NCBI GenBank assembly: GCA_000934385.1
Contig: KN880684.1
Span: forward strand, 1 to 33,901
Direction of reading: 5' to 3'
DNA from: Cylindrobasidium torrendii FP15055 ss-10
Taxonomy: Eukaryota > Basidiomycota > Agaricomycetes > Agaricales > Physalacriaceae
Length of the DNA stretch: 33,901 nt
Part shown: piece after piece, positions 1 through 10,648 of the stretch
How positions within the stretch are numbered: the first letter of the stretch is position 1
Layout of the letters: the number at the start of each line of letters is the position of its first letter
Translations under genes and position numbers: made by a program
The notes under the pieces: generated by a model
Told to the model about the DNA's origin: nothing
The model's database searches: none
Seen by the model: only the letters and a program-made list of their open reading frames with translations

Positions 1-239
1 TTGCTCTGAAGTGAGAGATTGAGGCGGTAGAGACATAACAGAATATAGACAATTTTTATGGGAATTTGACACTCTATTTTATAGTAGATGCATGCTTCAC
101 ATGTCCTATTATTTTTTAGAAGTTAATCACGTTGATTATTGTTGCGGACCGCTTGCAACGGGGCGCAGGACAATGGCAGCGTACAGTTCGGCAAGTGCCG
201 AGTTGTCACGCCGGACTCGCGGACCGCAATGCGCCCGGC
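1..239. other. left-edge sequence outside the repeat, no gene seen
   Basis: I see no supported gene here. The stretch is AT-rich up to about base 140 and then becomes GC-richer. A small palindrome (TCGGCA-AG-TGCCGA, about 188-201) lies just outside the 240-334 repeat. If that repeat is the end of a transposable element, this stretch would be the element's body, but I find neither a transposase motif nor a second terminus. Confidence 0.4.
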
Positions 240-334
240 GTGCCTTGCACAGAATATCGCAAGAATCACGATTCTCAAAATCGACCAAAATATCGCTAGA
301 ATACTGCAAGAATATCGGGTGCCGAACGGGCCCT
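240..334 (-). repeat. 95-bp repeat, left copy (inverted relative to the right-edge copy); PIF/Harbinger-like terminus
   Basis: Bases 240-334 are a perfect reverse complement of 33807-33901, checked base by base. The similarity stops at 334 on the inner side. On the outer side it may continue, because the right copy is cut by the window edge. The inner terminus, read on the minus strand, is TTA followed by GGGCCCGTTCGGCA. A GGGCCC/GGGCC-type terminus next to a TWA trinucleotide is the pattern of PIF/Harbinger and Tourist-type elements, so the body would extend leftwards. Inside the repeat, ATATCG recurs three times and AAGAAT twice. The match is seen directly; the family assignment is inference. 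Confidence 0.75.
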
Positions 335-346
335 AAAATTTCGAGA

Positions 347-1755
347 TTACAAAAAAGAAGCAAGAAAAACTTCGACCGCCAAAACAAGAAAAACAATAGC
401 AATATTCACAGCGCCATTATCCACAGGCTCACAGCTGCTTCGTCCAGATGACAGCGGTCCCTTCAGATCCCACTGGACGCGCAGCTGTGGAGGGTGGTGC
501 AATTCTAGTGCACCGAAAGGGAGCCTTGGTTCATGAGCCATGGTCGGTAGAACTAGATGGGCACACGCACTTACCCCGGCAAATTCAAGATACGCGTTAA
601 TATGCTCTTCGCGAGTGGGCCCTACTCCCGGGCGCGTCTCCATGTTGCGTGGGCTCGAGCTCAATAGCGGACGAGGGCGGGGCGTTAGGTTGTAATAGTC
701 GGCAAGCTTCTTAGCCCCAGCTTCGGGCAGCTTGCCACAAAGCGCAACTGTGAGCTCCTGTTCCTTCTTGGGCATTTGGAACGGGGCAATGGCGGACGGG
801 GATATATGGGCGCGGGGAGACAGCGCTGCGCTTGGATTCTTGGGGTCGGAGGACAAGATGGGTGGGCGCAGAAGCGGCCGAAGACGGTCGTTCTTCTTGA
901 GGATCTCATTAACCCGTCTTGCCTCGCTGTAATTGTCAGCAGACTCATCCGCGTAGAAAGCCTGGGGTCGAACTTACGTGTTGTGCAGCTGGACGTCCAG
1001 CGATACCATATCCTCCTCATGCTGAAGAGCGTCGACGGTCATAGTCTCAGGGATATGGTCCTTCTAAAAACATGTTAATGAAAATTGGACTGGTCAAGAA
1101 CAAGGGTCAACGTACCAGTGCTCGCTGGATTCTATCCTGCACCCTCTCGTTGACTTTCTCACGGGCATTCTTCAGCGCCTCGTCTCTGAGACGACCCTTG
1201 AGCGCCTCGAGCACAGCCGCTTCGAGCGCATGCTCCTCTCGGGTGATAGCCTCTTCGTGCTTTTGCGATTGCTCCCTAACAAGCTCTCGAAGGCTTTGAA
1301 CCTAAGCGCCGAGTCTCGTCAGTCAAATGAACAGCTTTGGCGACGGAGATGCATACACGCTTTTGCGCCTCGAGAGCCGCTTTGGATGATGAAAGTCTCG
1401 AAGCTTGTATTTCAAGTCGACCAAGGGCGCTCGCTAAGTTCTTTGCGAGCTCCTGGGTCTGAACGAGGGCACCAGCTATCGTCGACACATCATCTAGAGC
1501 AGAGTTCGGTGGTGTCGGTTGCTGCTGCTGTTGCTGTCGAGCCTGCTGAGGGCCCTTATTGGGCGCGGTCGGCGGAGTAGGCTTTTGCATAAGATCAGCT
1601 TTGGGAGGAGGAAGACAAGATGGCGGAGCAGAGGTGGGAGCTGTGTCCCTTGTAGACCAAGGCGGCGTAAATGTGGAGGTTAGCGGATTCCCCAGCCGGG
1701 ATGTGTTAGCGGTATCTAACTTCAAGGTTTGGCGGTTATTGTTGCGAGGATTCAT
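347..1755 (-). CDS. coiled-coil protein of unknown function (3' end uncertain)
   Basis: I do not recognise this protein. The ATG is at 1755. Introns at 1302-1356, 1064-1115 and 927-977 have good GT..AG borders and keep the frame, giving 341 codons up to base 575. The first 85 residues are Pro/Thr/Gln-rich with a six-Gln run at residues 74-79. Residues from about 88 to 215 are charged and helical, probably a coiled coil. The following part carries SP and TP sites and a short conserved-looking segment (KLADYYNLTPRPRP). At 574 a perfect GTAAGT donor appears. If it is used, a further short exon follows; if not, the frame reads on to a stop at 347 and gives 416 residues with a hydrophobic tail. 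The gene ends only about 13 bp from the 240-334 repeat, so its last exon may have been altered by that insertion. Confidence 0.6.
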
Positions 1756-2097
1756 GGTGGGAGGTTAAGGAAAAGGGTGGAAGCTGTCCGTCGAGCTTAA
1801 GAAGGGTATCACTGCGCACTGCGTCCAATGACGACGTTCGGAGGACGATTATCTTCTCTGTGTGGGTGTGGCGGACATGGGAATGCGGACATGCAGCAGC
1901 AGCGTGTAATGATGATGTACTCATTTAAACCCCCGTGCAGAGATTGAGACGAAGGCTCGTGTCAGCTGCGAGACATCGAGGCAAGAAATCAGCGGCTCGA
2001 GGTTTTGAATGTTGTGATCATTCTGAGGGTCCACTACATGCACACTGCTATGCAACAGATAATCGCGAACACCTCGTCTACCTAAATCTTGTTTTAA
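1756..2097. other. intergenic: promoter of the coiled-coil gene and 3' flank of the HYPK-type gene
   Basis: No coding potential was found. The stretch lies upstream of the minus-strand start at 1755 and downstream of the stop at 2098. I see no clear TATA box or repeat. Confidence 0.4.
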
Positions 2098-2520
2098 TCA
2101 GCTGCAAGCCAGATTGGATCGTAGTACGGACCATGGAGAATCGAGAACAAGTGCTCTTAAAGTGACAGAAACGTCTCCACGGTGCTTCTGTAGCGCCTTT
2201 TCAGCCTGGGTACGAGACAACTCGAGCTCATTGACCTGGGACCAAATTGACTTTTCAGCTTTCCAGATATGTAAACGCCACTGACAATCAGATCGATGTC
2301 CTCCTTTTTAAGCGTCACACTCTCTGCTTGTTTTGGGGGCTTCACAGATTTCTCGAGGACACCACCTTCTGCGTATGCAGCCTCGAGCTTAGCCTTGACA
2401 TAGGAAAAGCCATCGCTAAACTGGTATTATTTCACTGTGAGAACCAGGAAAATAAGTATATAGCAAATCTCTTACGTTGACAATGACTTCAGGCTCTGGC
2501 CTACCGTTCGTTACTGACAT
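2098..2520 (-). CDS. HYPK: HYPK-type NatA regulator with UBA-like C-terminal domain
   Basis: Introns at 2421-2475 and 2236-2285 give a spliced product of 105 residues. The C-terminal half has the HYPK/NAC-alpha UBA-like pattern: VTLKKEDIDLIV, then NELELSRTQAEKAL, then HRGDV and TLRALV. In this family the domain binds the Naa15-Naa10 N-terminal acetyltransferase (NatA) near the ribosome exit tunnel; the preceding helix can inhibit the enzyme. The N-terminal half (DGFSYVKAKLEAAYAEGG) is helical. I chose the ATG at 2520 because the protein then has the usual small size; an in-frame ATG at 2604 would add 28 residues. Assignment rests on the motif pattern and size. A plain UBA-domain protein is the main alternative. 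Confidence 0.8.
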
Positions 2521-2921
2521 GAGAGGACCTTGGACCGTGGGGATGCAAACGCGATCATGAAGTGCGCAGATCGGGCCGATGTCCCGCCGTGGCACCAAAT
2601 CCAATCCTCAGATTCATTCATTTCCATATGGTTCTTCGCAGACTCGAGGAAAGGTAAACGTGACGCAGCCAACACGGGTTGGGACCAGGTTCAAGTTGGG
2701 GCTAGCAAAAGAACCAAGGGCCCTCGATGTTGTTCCGATATTATAGTGGGCGTTTTAACGCGGAACAACACGAGACTAAAGCACAGTCTACACCAAGTTA
2801 GATATAACCAGCCAAACTAGAGAATCTGGCTACGCTGTGCCATTTGCTTGTGCGGTATACTAGTTTATTGCAAGGCAGAAAAGACGCGAAAAATCTGTAT
2901 ACGATGGAGCAATGAGTACAA
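2521..2921. other. intergenic: promoter of the HYPK-type gene and 3' flank of the 5MP gene
   Basis: No gene is supported here apart from the possible 28-residue upstream extension of the HYPK-type protein (2521-2604). The rest is spacer between two minus-strand genes with no recognisable repeat. Confidence 0.4.
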
Positions 2922-4484
2922 CTACTCCTCATCTTCGTCCTCGCTTTCCTCCTGCTCCTGCAAGAACTTGACGAGCGCTTCTGTACTCTTAAGGAAGTGT
3001 TGCCGACCCTGCGGCTTCGAGCCCTTCTGGTACCAGTAGATAATGGCCTGGTCTGATATACAATCCTTATTGTACAACACCTAAGTAGAATGGGTTAGCC
3101 TTATAGTAATGCAAGTGCAAATAAAGCTACCTTGAGAATTTGCGGGAATGCTTTGATAATGCGCGTATCTTCATAACAGTACACCTGGACGACATTGATG
3201 AGGGCAACTTCACTCTTGGGCCCTGTGCAGAAAGGCTCAAGAATGGGTGCATATTTCTAGTAAAAACGTAAGTCGGCATAATTTGACGAGAAAAAGGCTA
3301 CCCACGCCGACTTCGCGCAACGCGAGGCCTTCGATTTGGTCCGGACGCGTGCTCCAATCAACAGACGCCATGAGACCTTGCCAGATACATTGGACGAGCT
3401 CAGAATCGCCGAGCGGGTTGCTTTCCTGTCGCGTTTTGATGTAGGAAATAATCTAAAGCGAAGATTGGTGCGTGTGCAGATAGATAGAGGGGATACATAC
3501 GTGTTCAGCAGGCTCTTCCTTCTCGCAAAGTTCCTGAAGCTCCTTGATGAGGCCGTCCTTGAGTGCAACAGACTGCTTCTTCGCGTACCAGTCTGCGACT
3601 TGAGGCAGATTGGCGGCCTTGAAGTGACCTTCGAGGGCCTTGCCATCGCGTTTGGTGGCCGGGAAGAATACAAGGAGATCACGAATTCCTCCTCGCTTGA
3701 GCGCCGCCGACAGGTGGTCCATGCCCTGGTCGGTCAGGTATGAACGGAAGATGGTGGTGATTACCTCGATGGAGAGGTCTGCGGGACGATGCGATCAGCG
3801 AGTAAGGATTGGACGCGTTGTAACGAAGCGCACCATTCTTGAGGAGATGGTCCTTCGTGAGCGCCTGCAGGCAGGCTGCAGTAACGAGGCCTTGCGCCAT
3901 GAGCAGGCCGATCGTTATGGCGAGCTTGTCCTTTTGCTCGGGAGACCACTTGTGAATGTATTGCAGAATGGTTGGCAGGGCGGACTCTTCGAGCGGCTTC
4001 TGGAGGTACTTGTATCTGCACAAGGTGAGGCGAGAAGGAGGTCAAGGCGGGATTTCGAACCTCCTGATGAGCTTGTTGAGGACGTCGACGTACTTGCGCA
4101 GTTCGTCTATCTGGACCGGCTCGCTGGCGTTGAAGATGGTGAAGGGGCACATCGGGGCCTCCTCATCGAGATAACCACCGCCGGGCTGGATGAGACCGCC
4201 GACAAGGATGACTTCGAATAGCGCGTCGGCATATTTGAGGAACTCGAGCGTGGATCCGGCCTGGATGAGTTTGTTGGTAAATGCGTCGAAATCGCCCGCG
4301 GGAACAGTTTCAAGGTATTTGTATAGCTGGTCAATGAACACTGGAAGAAATGAGAGGGAATCGACGGAGGCGACGAAGACATACCGGTTGGTTCGTGTTT
4401 CGCCTGGGCCTTGACCGTGCGTTTTCTCGCTTTAATACGGACACCCTGCAGCGAAGGCTTGGGAGCGTTTGATGGCTGAGACAT
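2922..4484 (-). CDS. BZW1: eIF5-mimic protein (5MP/BZW type), HEAT-like repeats plus W2 domain
   Basis: Six introns (4341-4384, 4016-4060, 3779-3833, 3453-3500, 3257-3305, 3081-3130) give 423 residues, very close to the roughly 419 of animal BZW1/BZW2. The N-terminus is basic (VRIKARKRTVKAQ). It is followed by the family's conserved opening (residues about 40-90, with ALFEVILVGGLIQPGGGYLDEE). The C-terminus is a W2 domain: VVQVYCYEDTRIIKAFPQILK, YNKDCISDQAIIYWYQKG and an acidic tail ending ESEDEDEE. 5MP proteins lack the eIF5 GAP zinc-finger domain and use W2 to compete with eIF5 for eIF2 and eIF3, which raises start-codon stringency and can induce Gcn4/ATF4-type translation. The gene is minus strand, divergent from the first PP2C gene. 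I am confident of the family; the cellular role is inferred from animal homologues. Confidence 0.88.
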
Positions 4485-5140
4485 CCACTGGTTTCACGAC
4501 AACCGAATCTGCAGAAACCGGGAGAAAAATAGTTTTGTCGACGGTGGAAGACGACAGAGGCGAAATCTGAACGATCAAATCAGGCGTCCAAACTGGGCAC
4601 TGTACGTCACGGCTCATTATGGTCAGACGAGCACTGCCACAGCACTGGTGTTCGGCGCCTGGTTGCCTGAGAAGCGGTTAGACAAGTACCACCACTGCGT
4701 ATTTCTGCCTGAATCATCTTCATCCCCTCCGCATTCACACGATATCGTAACGAGCAGTGCCGCGGCTGTAGCCTACTGGTTGTATAGCGCCACAAGTAAT
4801 TCACTGTAAGTTCTGCGCGTTTCACTGCCCCAATCATCCATCTCTGACAGCGCATGTCCGCTATCGAATCACTCAGTCACCTGCGTCCATCTCTGCCGTG
4901 CTAATACCAAGCTGTGCGCTGTTAACCCTACACTGCCTCAGCTCGCTCTTAACAGCAGTATCTGGTAAGATATCAAGCCGTCCAATTCCTTACTGTCACC
5001 CAATGGTTGTTTCTTACTTACCCCCAGCGCCCCAACATTATATGACCCACGATTTCACTAAGTGCGCCTTTCTGACGGTTCAATTAATTCCATCTGACGA
5101 GAACCTCGATAGACGCGGTTCGAATGCCGTTTCTCAGCCT
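4485..5140. promoter_or_regulatory. divergent promoter region between 5MP and the first Ptc1-like gene
   Basis: This 656-bp spacer separates the start codons of two divergently transcribed genes and must hold both promoters. I see no clear TATA box. A short upstream ORF of six codons (5124-5144) overlaps the proposed start of the plus-strand phosphatase at an ATGA junction. Confidence 0.5.
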
Positions 5141-6292
5141 ATGACGGTCGCCGATGGCGTCAATACCTTTGGCGTACGCATCCCTCTCGATCCATCCCGC
5201 GGTTGCAGCCGACTTATTTATTACCCCAGATCTTGAACCAGCGACCTTCTACCCCCATGTCCTACCAAATTGGCGTCTACGAAGAACAGGGCTGTCGCCC
5301 AACGATGGAGGATACACATGCCTTCATTGTGGATCTCGATGGCGTTCGGGGTCAGGGCTACTTCGGCGTCTTTGATGGACATGGAAACAAAGAGGTGGCA
5401 GAGTGGTGTGGCTCTCATTTTCAGGATGTGTGTCCCCACCCATTGACCCATTGACCATCATCCATAACCCATCACAGCACTTTCTTTCCGCCATTCACAA
5501 GGATCGTAACCGGGGAGCTGAGGAAATCCTGAGCGACGCATTCAAGAGCGCGGACGATGCGCTTCAAGAGCTTTCTGAGAAGTCTGACAAGGTAGCAGAG
5601 TCGGGATCCACTGCGGTTGTCGCATTCCTGAGAATGGAAGATGCAAACGGAAAGCAAGCTGTGTTCGCACCCTCACCACAAGACAAGCCACCGGTCTCTC
5701 CGCCTGCCTCGGCCAGACCGGTGCTCTATTGCGCTAACGCCGGCGATGCGCGCGCAGTCATCTCGCGCAAAGGCCGCGCTCAACGACTCACTCAGGACCA
5801 CAAAGCCACCGACAAAGATGAGCAGAGCCGTATTCGCAACGCAGGAGGGATCGTCTTCCGGGGCCGCGTCTTTGGAACCTTGGCCATCTCTCGCAGTCTT
5901 GGAGACCACCTCTCTTACGAGGGCCTTCACCTCAAAGAGCTCGTCATAGGCACTCCATTTGTCTCCCGCACACCGTTGGAGGACAGTGACGAATTTTGCA
6001 TCATCGCCTGCGACGGGGTACGTGGCGCGCTCCATTTTCCCTCACGTCCTGACCAGAGCCAAATCCAATTCTTTAGCTGTGGGACGAAGTATCAGATCAA
6101 GAAGCGGTGGATGCGATAAAAGATATCAAGTCTGCCCAGGAGGCAAGCGAATTGCTTGTTGCCCTCGCGCTTGAGAAGGGCTCGACAGACAACTGCACGG
6201 TGATGGTCGTCCGCTTCAAAGATTTCCTGTCTCCAGCGCAGCTCGCTATCCAGGCTGCACAAGATTACCTCGCCCTCAGCACTATAGCTTGA
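5141..6292 (+). CDS. PP2C-family Ser/Thr phosphatase, Ptc1-like paralogue A
   Basis: Introns at 5174-5229, 5428-5477 and 6018-6076 give 328 residues. All PP2C motifs are present: RPTMEDTH, FDGHG, SGSTAVV, CANAGDARAV, ISRSLGD, ACDG-LWDE and STDNCTVMVV. The metal-binding aspartates are therefore intact and a Mn/Mg-dependent phosphatase is expected. Yeast Ptc1 acts on MAP kinase pathways such as HOG; a comparable role here is inference. The start is chosen because the first intron then falls exactly where the first intron of the neighbouring paralogue falls. The internal ATG at 5259 (MSYQIGVYEE) is a fallback start. Compared with the neighbour, this copy lacks the long Ser-rich insert, has extra residues after SLGD (HLSYEGLHLKE) and lacks the last intron. 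It has diverged more from the yeast Ptc1 pattern. Confidence 0.87.
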
Positions 6293-7532
6293 TAATATCT
6301 GCTCTAATGCGCCTCGGATCACGGCACAAGCATAGTTCACTTGGAAGCCACCCTGGCGTATCTTAGCGTAATCCGCAAATTTATTTGGGACTCTGGGTCA
6401 TGGCGAATGCCATTGCGCGTCTCTGTAATGGTAACTTTGTATATATATGTAACAACAATGGTTCACAGTGATGCTCAATAATCAGACTCTTATCATATGG
6501 AAAGTTGTACCATGCTGTAACAGGCAGAGACATTGCAATTAAACAGTGTTGTCAATGCCAGTGAATGGGATGCTATTCAACATCAGAGAGCTAAATACTG
6601 CATCATGTGATGGACCCACAGTCTTGATACCAGGAAACCAGAACGCTCTACACCTACAGAAGCTCACATAGCCCTCAATCCGTGGAGGAACATAACACGA
6701 CTTATGAAGAGCGGCCACCCAGAGCTGTTTCTTCAACTACACAAACAACGTTCACCAGTAGCGTGAATTGATCAACCACTCTACCTCAAGAGTCCTGGTT
6801 TTGAGTTCGAGGTGCCAGATGAGGCCTTGAGGGCGGGCTCAAGTGAACCTCGTAGCTACAGAATCCCGTCGAGATACTGAAGACGGCTAGGGAGCCTCGC
6901 CGAGGATATTGCCCATCTGAATTCGAGCCACTCACAGCAATCATTGGACCTACATAGACTAGACCCTGCACAGATGGCCGAGAAAGGATAGCGTCGAACG
7001 TCTAGTGAGAATTCATTTACGGTCGTCATGGCGCTACAGCCAACGAACTGGGTTTAGGTGAGGTTGAGACCTCTCAAGACTTGCCAACGCCGTCCACATT
7101 CACGACCAATGCACTGAAGTGAATGTCAATGTGGCCAGACACAGTCGCATTTCGAGGAGGGCCAAGAGGTGGATATTGTGTTACTGCGTCAATACTCTGC
7201 ACGAGGCGGCGTCCACTTATAATGGCGCTACAAATTGGCTACAAGACTGTCGCGGTGGCGGGGCGCATCGTGGGGTATCTGCCCATGCGGGGATCCTCCG
7301 AACGTCCACACTAACAAAGTGCTTGGCGGTTTTACTCGCTTCCGCCGAGGCCAGAGGCATGGTGCGGCGGGCGTCGAGGCTGCGGGCGCGAGCTCTCTGG
7401 AAATCCGAAAGCCAAAAAATCAATGAGAAATGCAGGGTCGATGCCGAAAGGCCGTTTCCATGTCGCGTGTCATTTGCCTATAGCCTTTTCGTCGCGACGG
7501 GCCATCATCGATCCAATAACGCTGCTTACACA
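6293..7532. other. 1.24-kb intergenic region between the two Ptc1-like genes
   Basis: No convincing gene was found. Open frames here are short and lack intron-supported structure or recognisable motifs. The stretch includes the 3' flank of the first phosphatase, with a TATATATG tract near 6440, and the promoter of the second. A frame open from 7119 runs into the second phosphatase start but shows no conserved motifs upstream of 7533. Confidence 0.45.
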
Positions 7533-8991
7533 ATGACCGCAACTCAATCACCAACGCCCACCACTCCAATGGCGGCCACAGCCACAACGACGTCGACGAC
7601 CCCTGCGCAAGTAGGCCATATGCCCAAGATCAGCACCGACATGGACTCAGACTCAAAGGCTGTAGGTTTCGAGTCTCTTTCCGGTTAGCAACCAAGCCGA
7701 CGCGAATTTGTTTTTCAGATGAACCCCCGACCACTCAGTTTGCCCAAGGCCCCATCCTTCACTGTTGGCATTTCCGAAGACAAGGGAGTGCGACGGACGA
7801 TGGAGGACGCGCACACACTTGTCAGTGACTTTGACAACGTCCGTGGCCAAGGCTTCTTCGCTGTGTTTGACGGTCACGCCGGGAAGCACGCCGCAGAGTG
7901 GTGTGGGCAGCACTTTCATGAGGTACGCATCTGCTACTCCGCTGTGACTGCGGTGTCCAATCAATCCGTTCTGTAGTCGCTCCTCAAATGTCTGCGCAAC
8001 TCTCCCGATCTACCCATCCCCGACGTATTGAATGAAGCATTTCACGCGGTGGACGCCAATCTCTCGCGAATATGTGAAGAATCAGAAGGAAAAATCCATT
8101 CTGGATGTACGGCCGTGACGGCTTTCCTGCGGTTCGAGGAAGCGGACGGCAAGCAAGCCTTCCGCTCACATCTTTCCCCTCTGGAGACCCCACACTCTGA
8201 ACGCAACATCTCTCTCGGTCAAGAACCTGGCGAGGGCGATGACAGCAGTGGCATCGAAAGCGGTCCTGATAACGACTCCAAGCCGAGGAAGAAGAAAACG
8301 TCGCGCTTCAAGAAGGCCATGCGATCCCTCGGCAGTTTGTCTCCCAAATCATCAAATCCAAACCTCGCGCGCAAGAGCAGTCCGCCTGCCGGCCCTCCTG
8401 CGCCGCTCATCACGCCGCCACCGGGCACGAAGCGTGTGCTCTATTCTGCTAATGTGGGCGACGCACGCGGCGTCTTGTGTCGTGGAGGCAAGGCCATCCG
8501 TCTCACATACGATCACAAAGGCTCCGACAAGCAGGAGGCAAAGCGCATAACAGACGCCGGTGGGTTCGTGATGAGTGGTCGTGTGAACGGCGTACTCGCT
8601 GTGACCAGAAGTCTGGGCGACTCGTCCATGAAGGAATTCGTCGTCGGAGCGCCGTACACCACAGAAACAGAGTTGTGCGACGAGGATGAGTTCTTGATAT
8701 TGGCCTGCGATGGGGTGAGTATCCATCTTCTTTCTATGTGTTGCACATTGGCTCATTGAGGATCAGCTCTGGGATGTCTCGACGGACCAAGCGGCTGTCG
8801 ACCTGATCCGTGACATGAACGACGCGCAGTATGCAAGCCAAAAGTTGCTCAAGTACGCTTTGTCACATCATGTACGTCCGGTGTATGCGATACCGTTCTC
8901 CCTGTCGCTGACCTCCCCATGCCAGACTTCGGACAACGTTACGGTGTGCGTAGTCATCTTCAAGAACAGCGGGCCCCCCAAGTCTGCATGA
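7533..8991 (+). CDS. PTC1: PP2C-family Ser/Thr phosphatase, Ptc1 orthologue candidate
   Basis: Introns at 7662-7718, 7923-7976, 8715-8766 and 8872-8925 give 413 residues. Motifs in order: RRTMEDAHTLV, FAVFDGHAG, SGCTAVTAFLRF, SANVGDARGVL, LTYDHKGSDK, VNGVLAVTRSLGD, ILACDG-LWDV and TSDNVTVCVV. These match yeast Ptc1 closely, including SGCTA and RVNGMLAVTRSLGD. The N-terminus (about 60 residues) is Thr/Pro/Ala-rich. An insert of roughly 95 residues between LRFEEADG and the VLYSANVGD motif is Ser/Pro-rich and contains a basic RKKKTSRFKK stretch that could be a nuclear signal or a docking site. It is the downstream member of a tandem pair and, by motif conservation, the more ancestral one. The start at 7533 is the first ATG giving the conserved splice pattern; 7719 would be a shorter alternative. 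Confidence 0.9.
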
Positions 8992-10440
8992 GAACCACCC
9001 TCTCTTTCTGGGCAATAGAGATTCGGTCTGGAATCGGTATCGGCATTAGAATTTGAGGACGAAAATGACATGGACAACTTATTTGTACTTTTAGCAATCG
9101 GGCTTTCTCTCTCGTCGGTCAAGGCTAATTGGGCTCGGTACATGTATCGTAAAGTGTAGGCAGACGGTAGTCGACAATGGTATGGAGTGCTACATTACGC
9201 GTTGAAATGAATCGGATTTGAAGACTGGTTTCTTCTTGGTTTCTTGTGGAGGCAGTGGACCCATGGCAGTGGTATTTGGCATTTCGAAGATGGCAATATT
9301 TGCGTACTATAGAGAAGAAAGTGGCCTGGTCTGAGCACCAACAATGTTTACCACGTTCGTTGGATTGGGACCGCACTCACGAAGTCTTTTTAGTCCTATG
9401 TATCATGACCGCGATGGTTCATGCAGAGTACTGAGTGCCTATGTAACATTTGAGAGGACTTTGACTTTCGTGAACATGCAATTTCGGATGCTGGTCTGGG
9501 AAGATAGGTCGAAGCAAGCATCAAATGCGGCTTCTCTCAGTGTGAGTGATTGATGGATAAATGGCACTGTGCACCTGCTTCTCGACTACGGAAGGCCTGT
9601 TCGGGCCATACTGCGTGAGTGAACTTGGAAGAGTAGTTGGTGGGTTTGGTGTGCGATTCCTTTGCCAGCGAGCATCGTTTGCTATATAGTAATCTCTGTG
9701 GGCTGACTCGTCAACTTGTCTGACCTAAGTTGGAGCTTGCTTGAGCTTGAGGCCTCAGTAGCCTCTGGTTCTTCGGGAACTTCAGTAAACCTCAATCTGC
9801 TGGCATCAGGCAGGCGTAAGTTGGCGTGTTGGTGGGATGGCCGAAATTGGCATTGAATCAACGGAGTTGACCACTGTTGCATCAGGGCACGGCCTCAATG
9901 TTCCCCGTGCGGCGTGCACTCGAAGGGATAATATTCCAAATTTCGTCGGGGACCGCCGCTCTGGTAGACAGCGACCAATGAGGTTGGCATATCACTTCGC
10001 TCATTGGACGTTGATGGAAAGGAACATGTTCGCGCCGACTTGCGCTCCCTGTGCCTCGTATCCGCATGTTTCCCTTTTACTAAAACTTTTAGCGTACACT
10101 CTTTGGGTTCAGGAGAAGCCAATGCACAATGTGCAACGGGATTGGTCTGGAGAATTGACTGAAGGCAGCCATTGATTGGCTGAAATTGAGAAAGCCTCGG
10201 TGGGCTCAAAGGCTCAGTATGCCTTTGCCCAGTGAATTGAGGTTGAGCGCTTGTACGGCCAAGAGCTCATTTCGGCTTGCATGAGCAAGAGAGAAAGAGT
10301 CCCCATAGAGATCAGATGAGCCGTCAGAAATTCAAAGATGGCGAAAAAATTGGCATGGCTCGCCGATTAGGCCGAACCACGAAGCAGACCGGAGTATCGC
10401 CCAAAACAATGGGACGTTGCAACCGATACAAAAGCGTGCT
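8992..10440. other. intergenic, no gene recognised
   Basis: About 1.45 kb without a supportable gene. The longest frame (9837-10175, plus, 112 codons) shows no motif, signal peptide or intron evidence. Small inverted repeats such as GAGGC-CTCAGTA-GCCTC near 9750 are present. Several CCAAT/ATTGG boxes occur between about 9970 and 10190 and may belong to the upstream control region of the ferritin-like gene. Confidence 0.4.
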
Positions 10441-10648
10441 TGGAAGGCTACCATCACCTTTCACCCCCCTCACCTTTTCGTTTTTCTTCCCGTGCGTGTC
10501 GCTCACCGTCGCGCGCGCCGTCGTCGCTCATTTATCTTTCTATCCAGCCTTTCTCTTTTTTTTGGGTTTGCCAGGTTGCACCCACTGGTCATCACACTCT
10601 TTCGTTTTAGTATATTAGCAGGTCTTATCGTCTCTTAACTGTAACAGA
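10441..10648 (+). promoter_or_regulatory. CT-rich promoter and leader of the ferritin-like gene
   Basis: Immediately upstream of the ATG at 10649, the stretch from about 10442 to 10575 is strongly pyrimidine-rich, with runs such as CTCTTTTTTTT, and is followed by TATATTAGCA. CT-rich blocks just upstream of the transcription start are typical of well-expressed filamentous fungal genes. No further operator can be identified. Confidence 0.45.

Noticed and set aside
4045..4070. GGTTCGAAAT sequence resembling a tRNA B box (minus strand)
   Set aside because: It lies at an exon-intron junction of the 5MP gene and no A box or cloverleaf surrounds it.
7119..7532. In-frame extension upstream of the second Ptc1-like gene
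   Set aside because: Open by chance; low similarity to PP2C N-termini, and the ATG at 7533 gives a splice pattern shared with the paralogue.
9837..10175. 112-codon plus-strand open frame in the large spacer before the ferritin-like gene
   Set aside because: No recognisable motif and no splice signals; likely chance frame in a promoter region.
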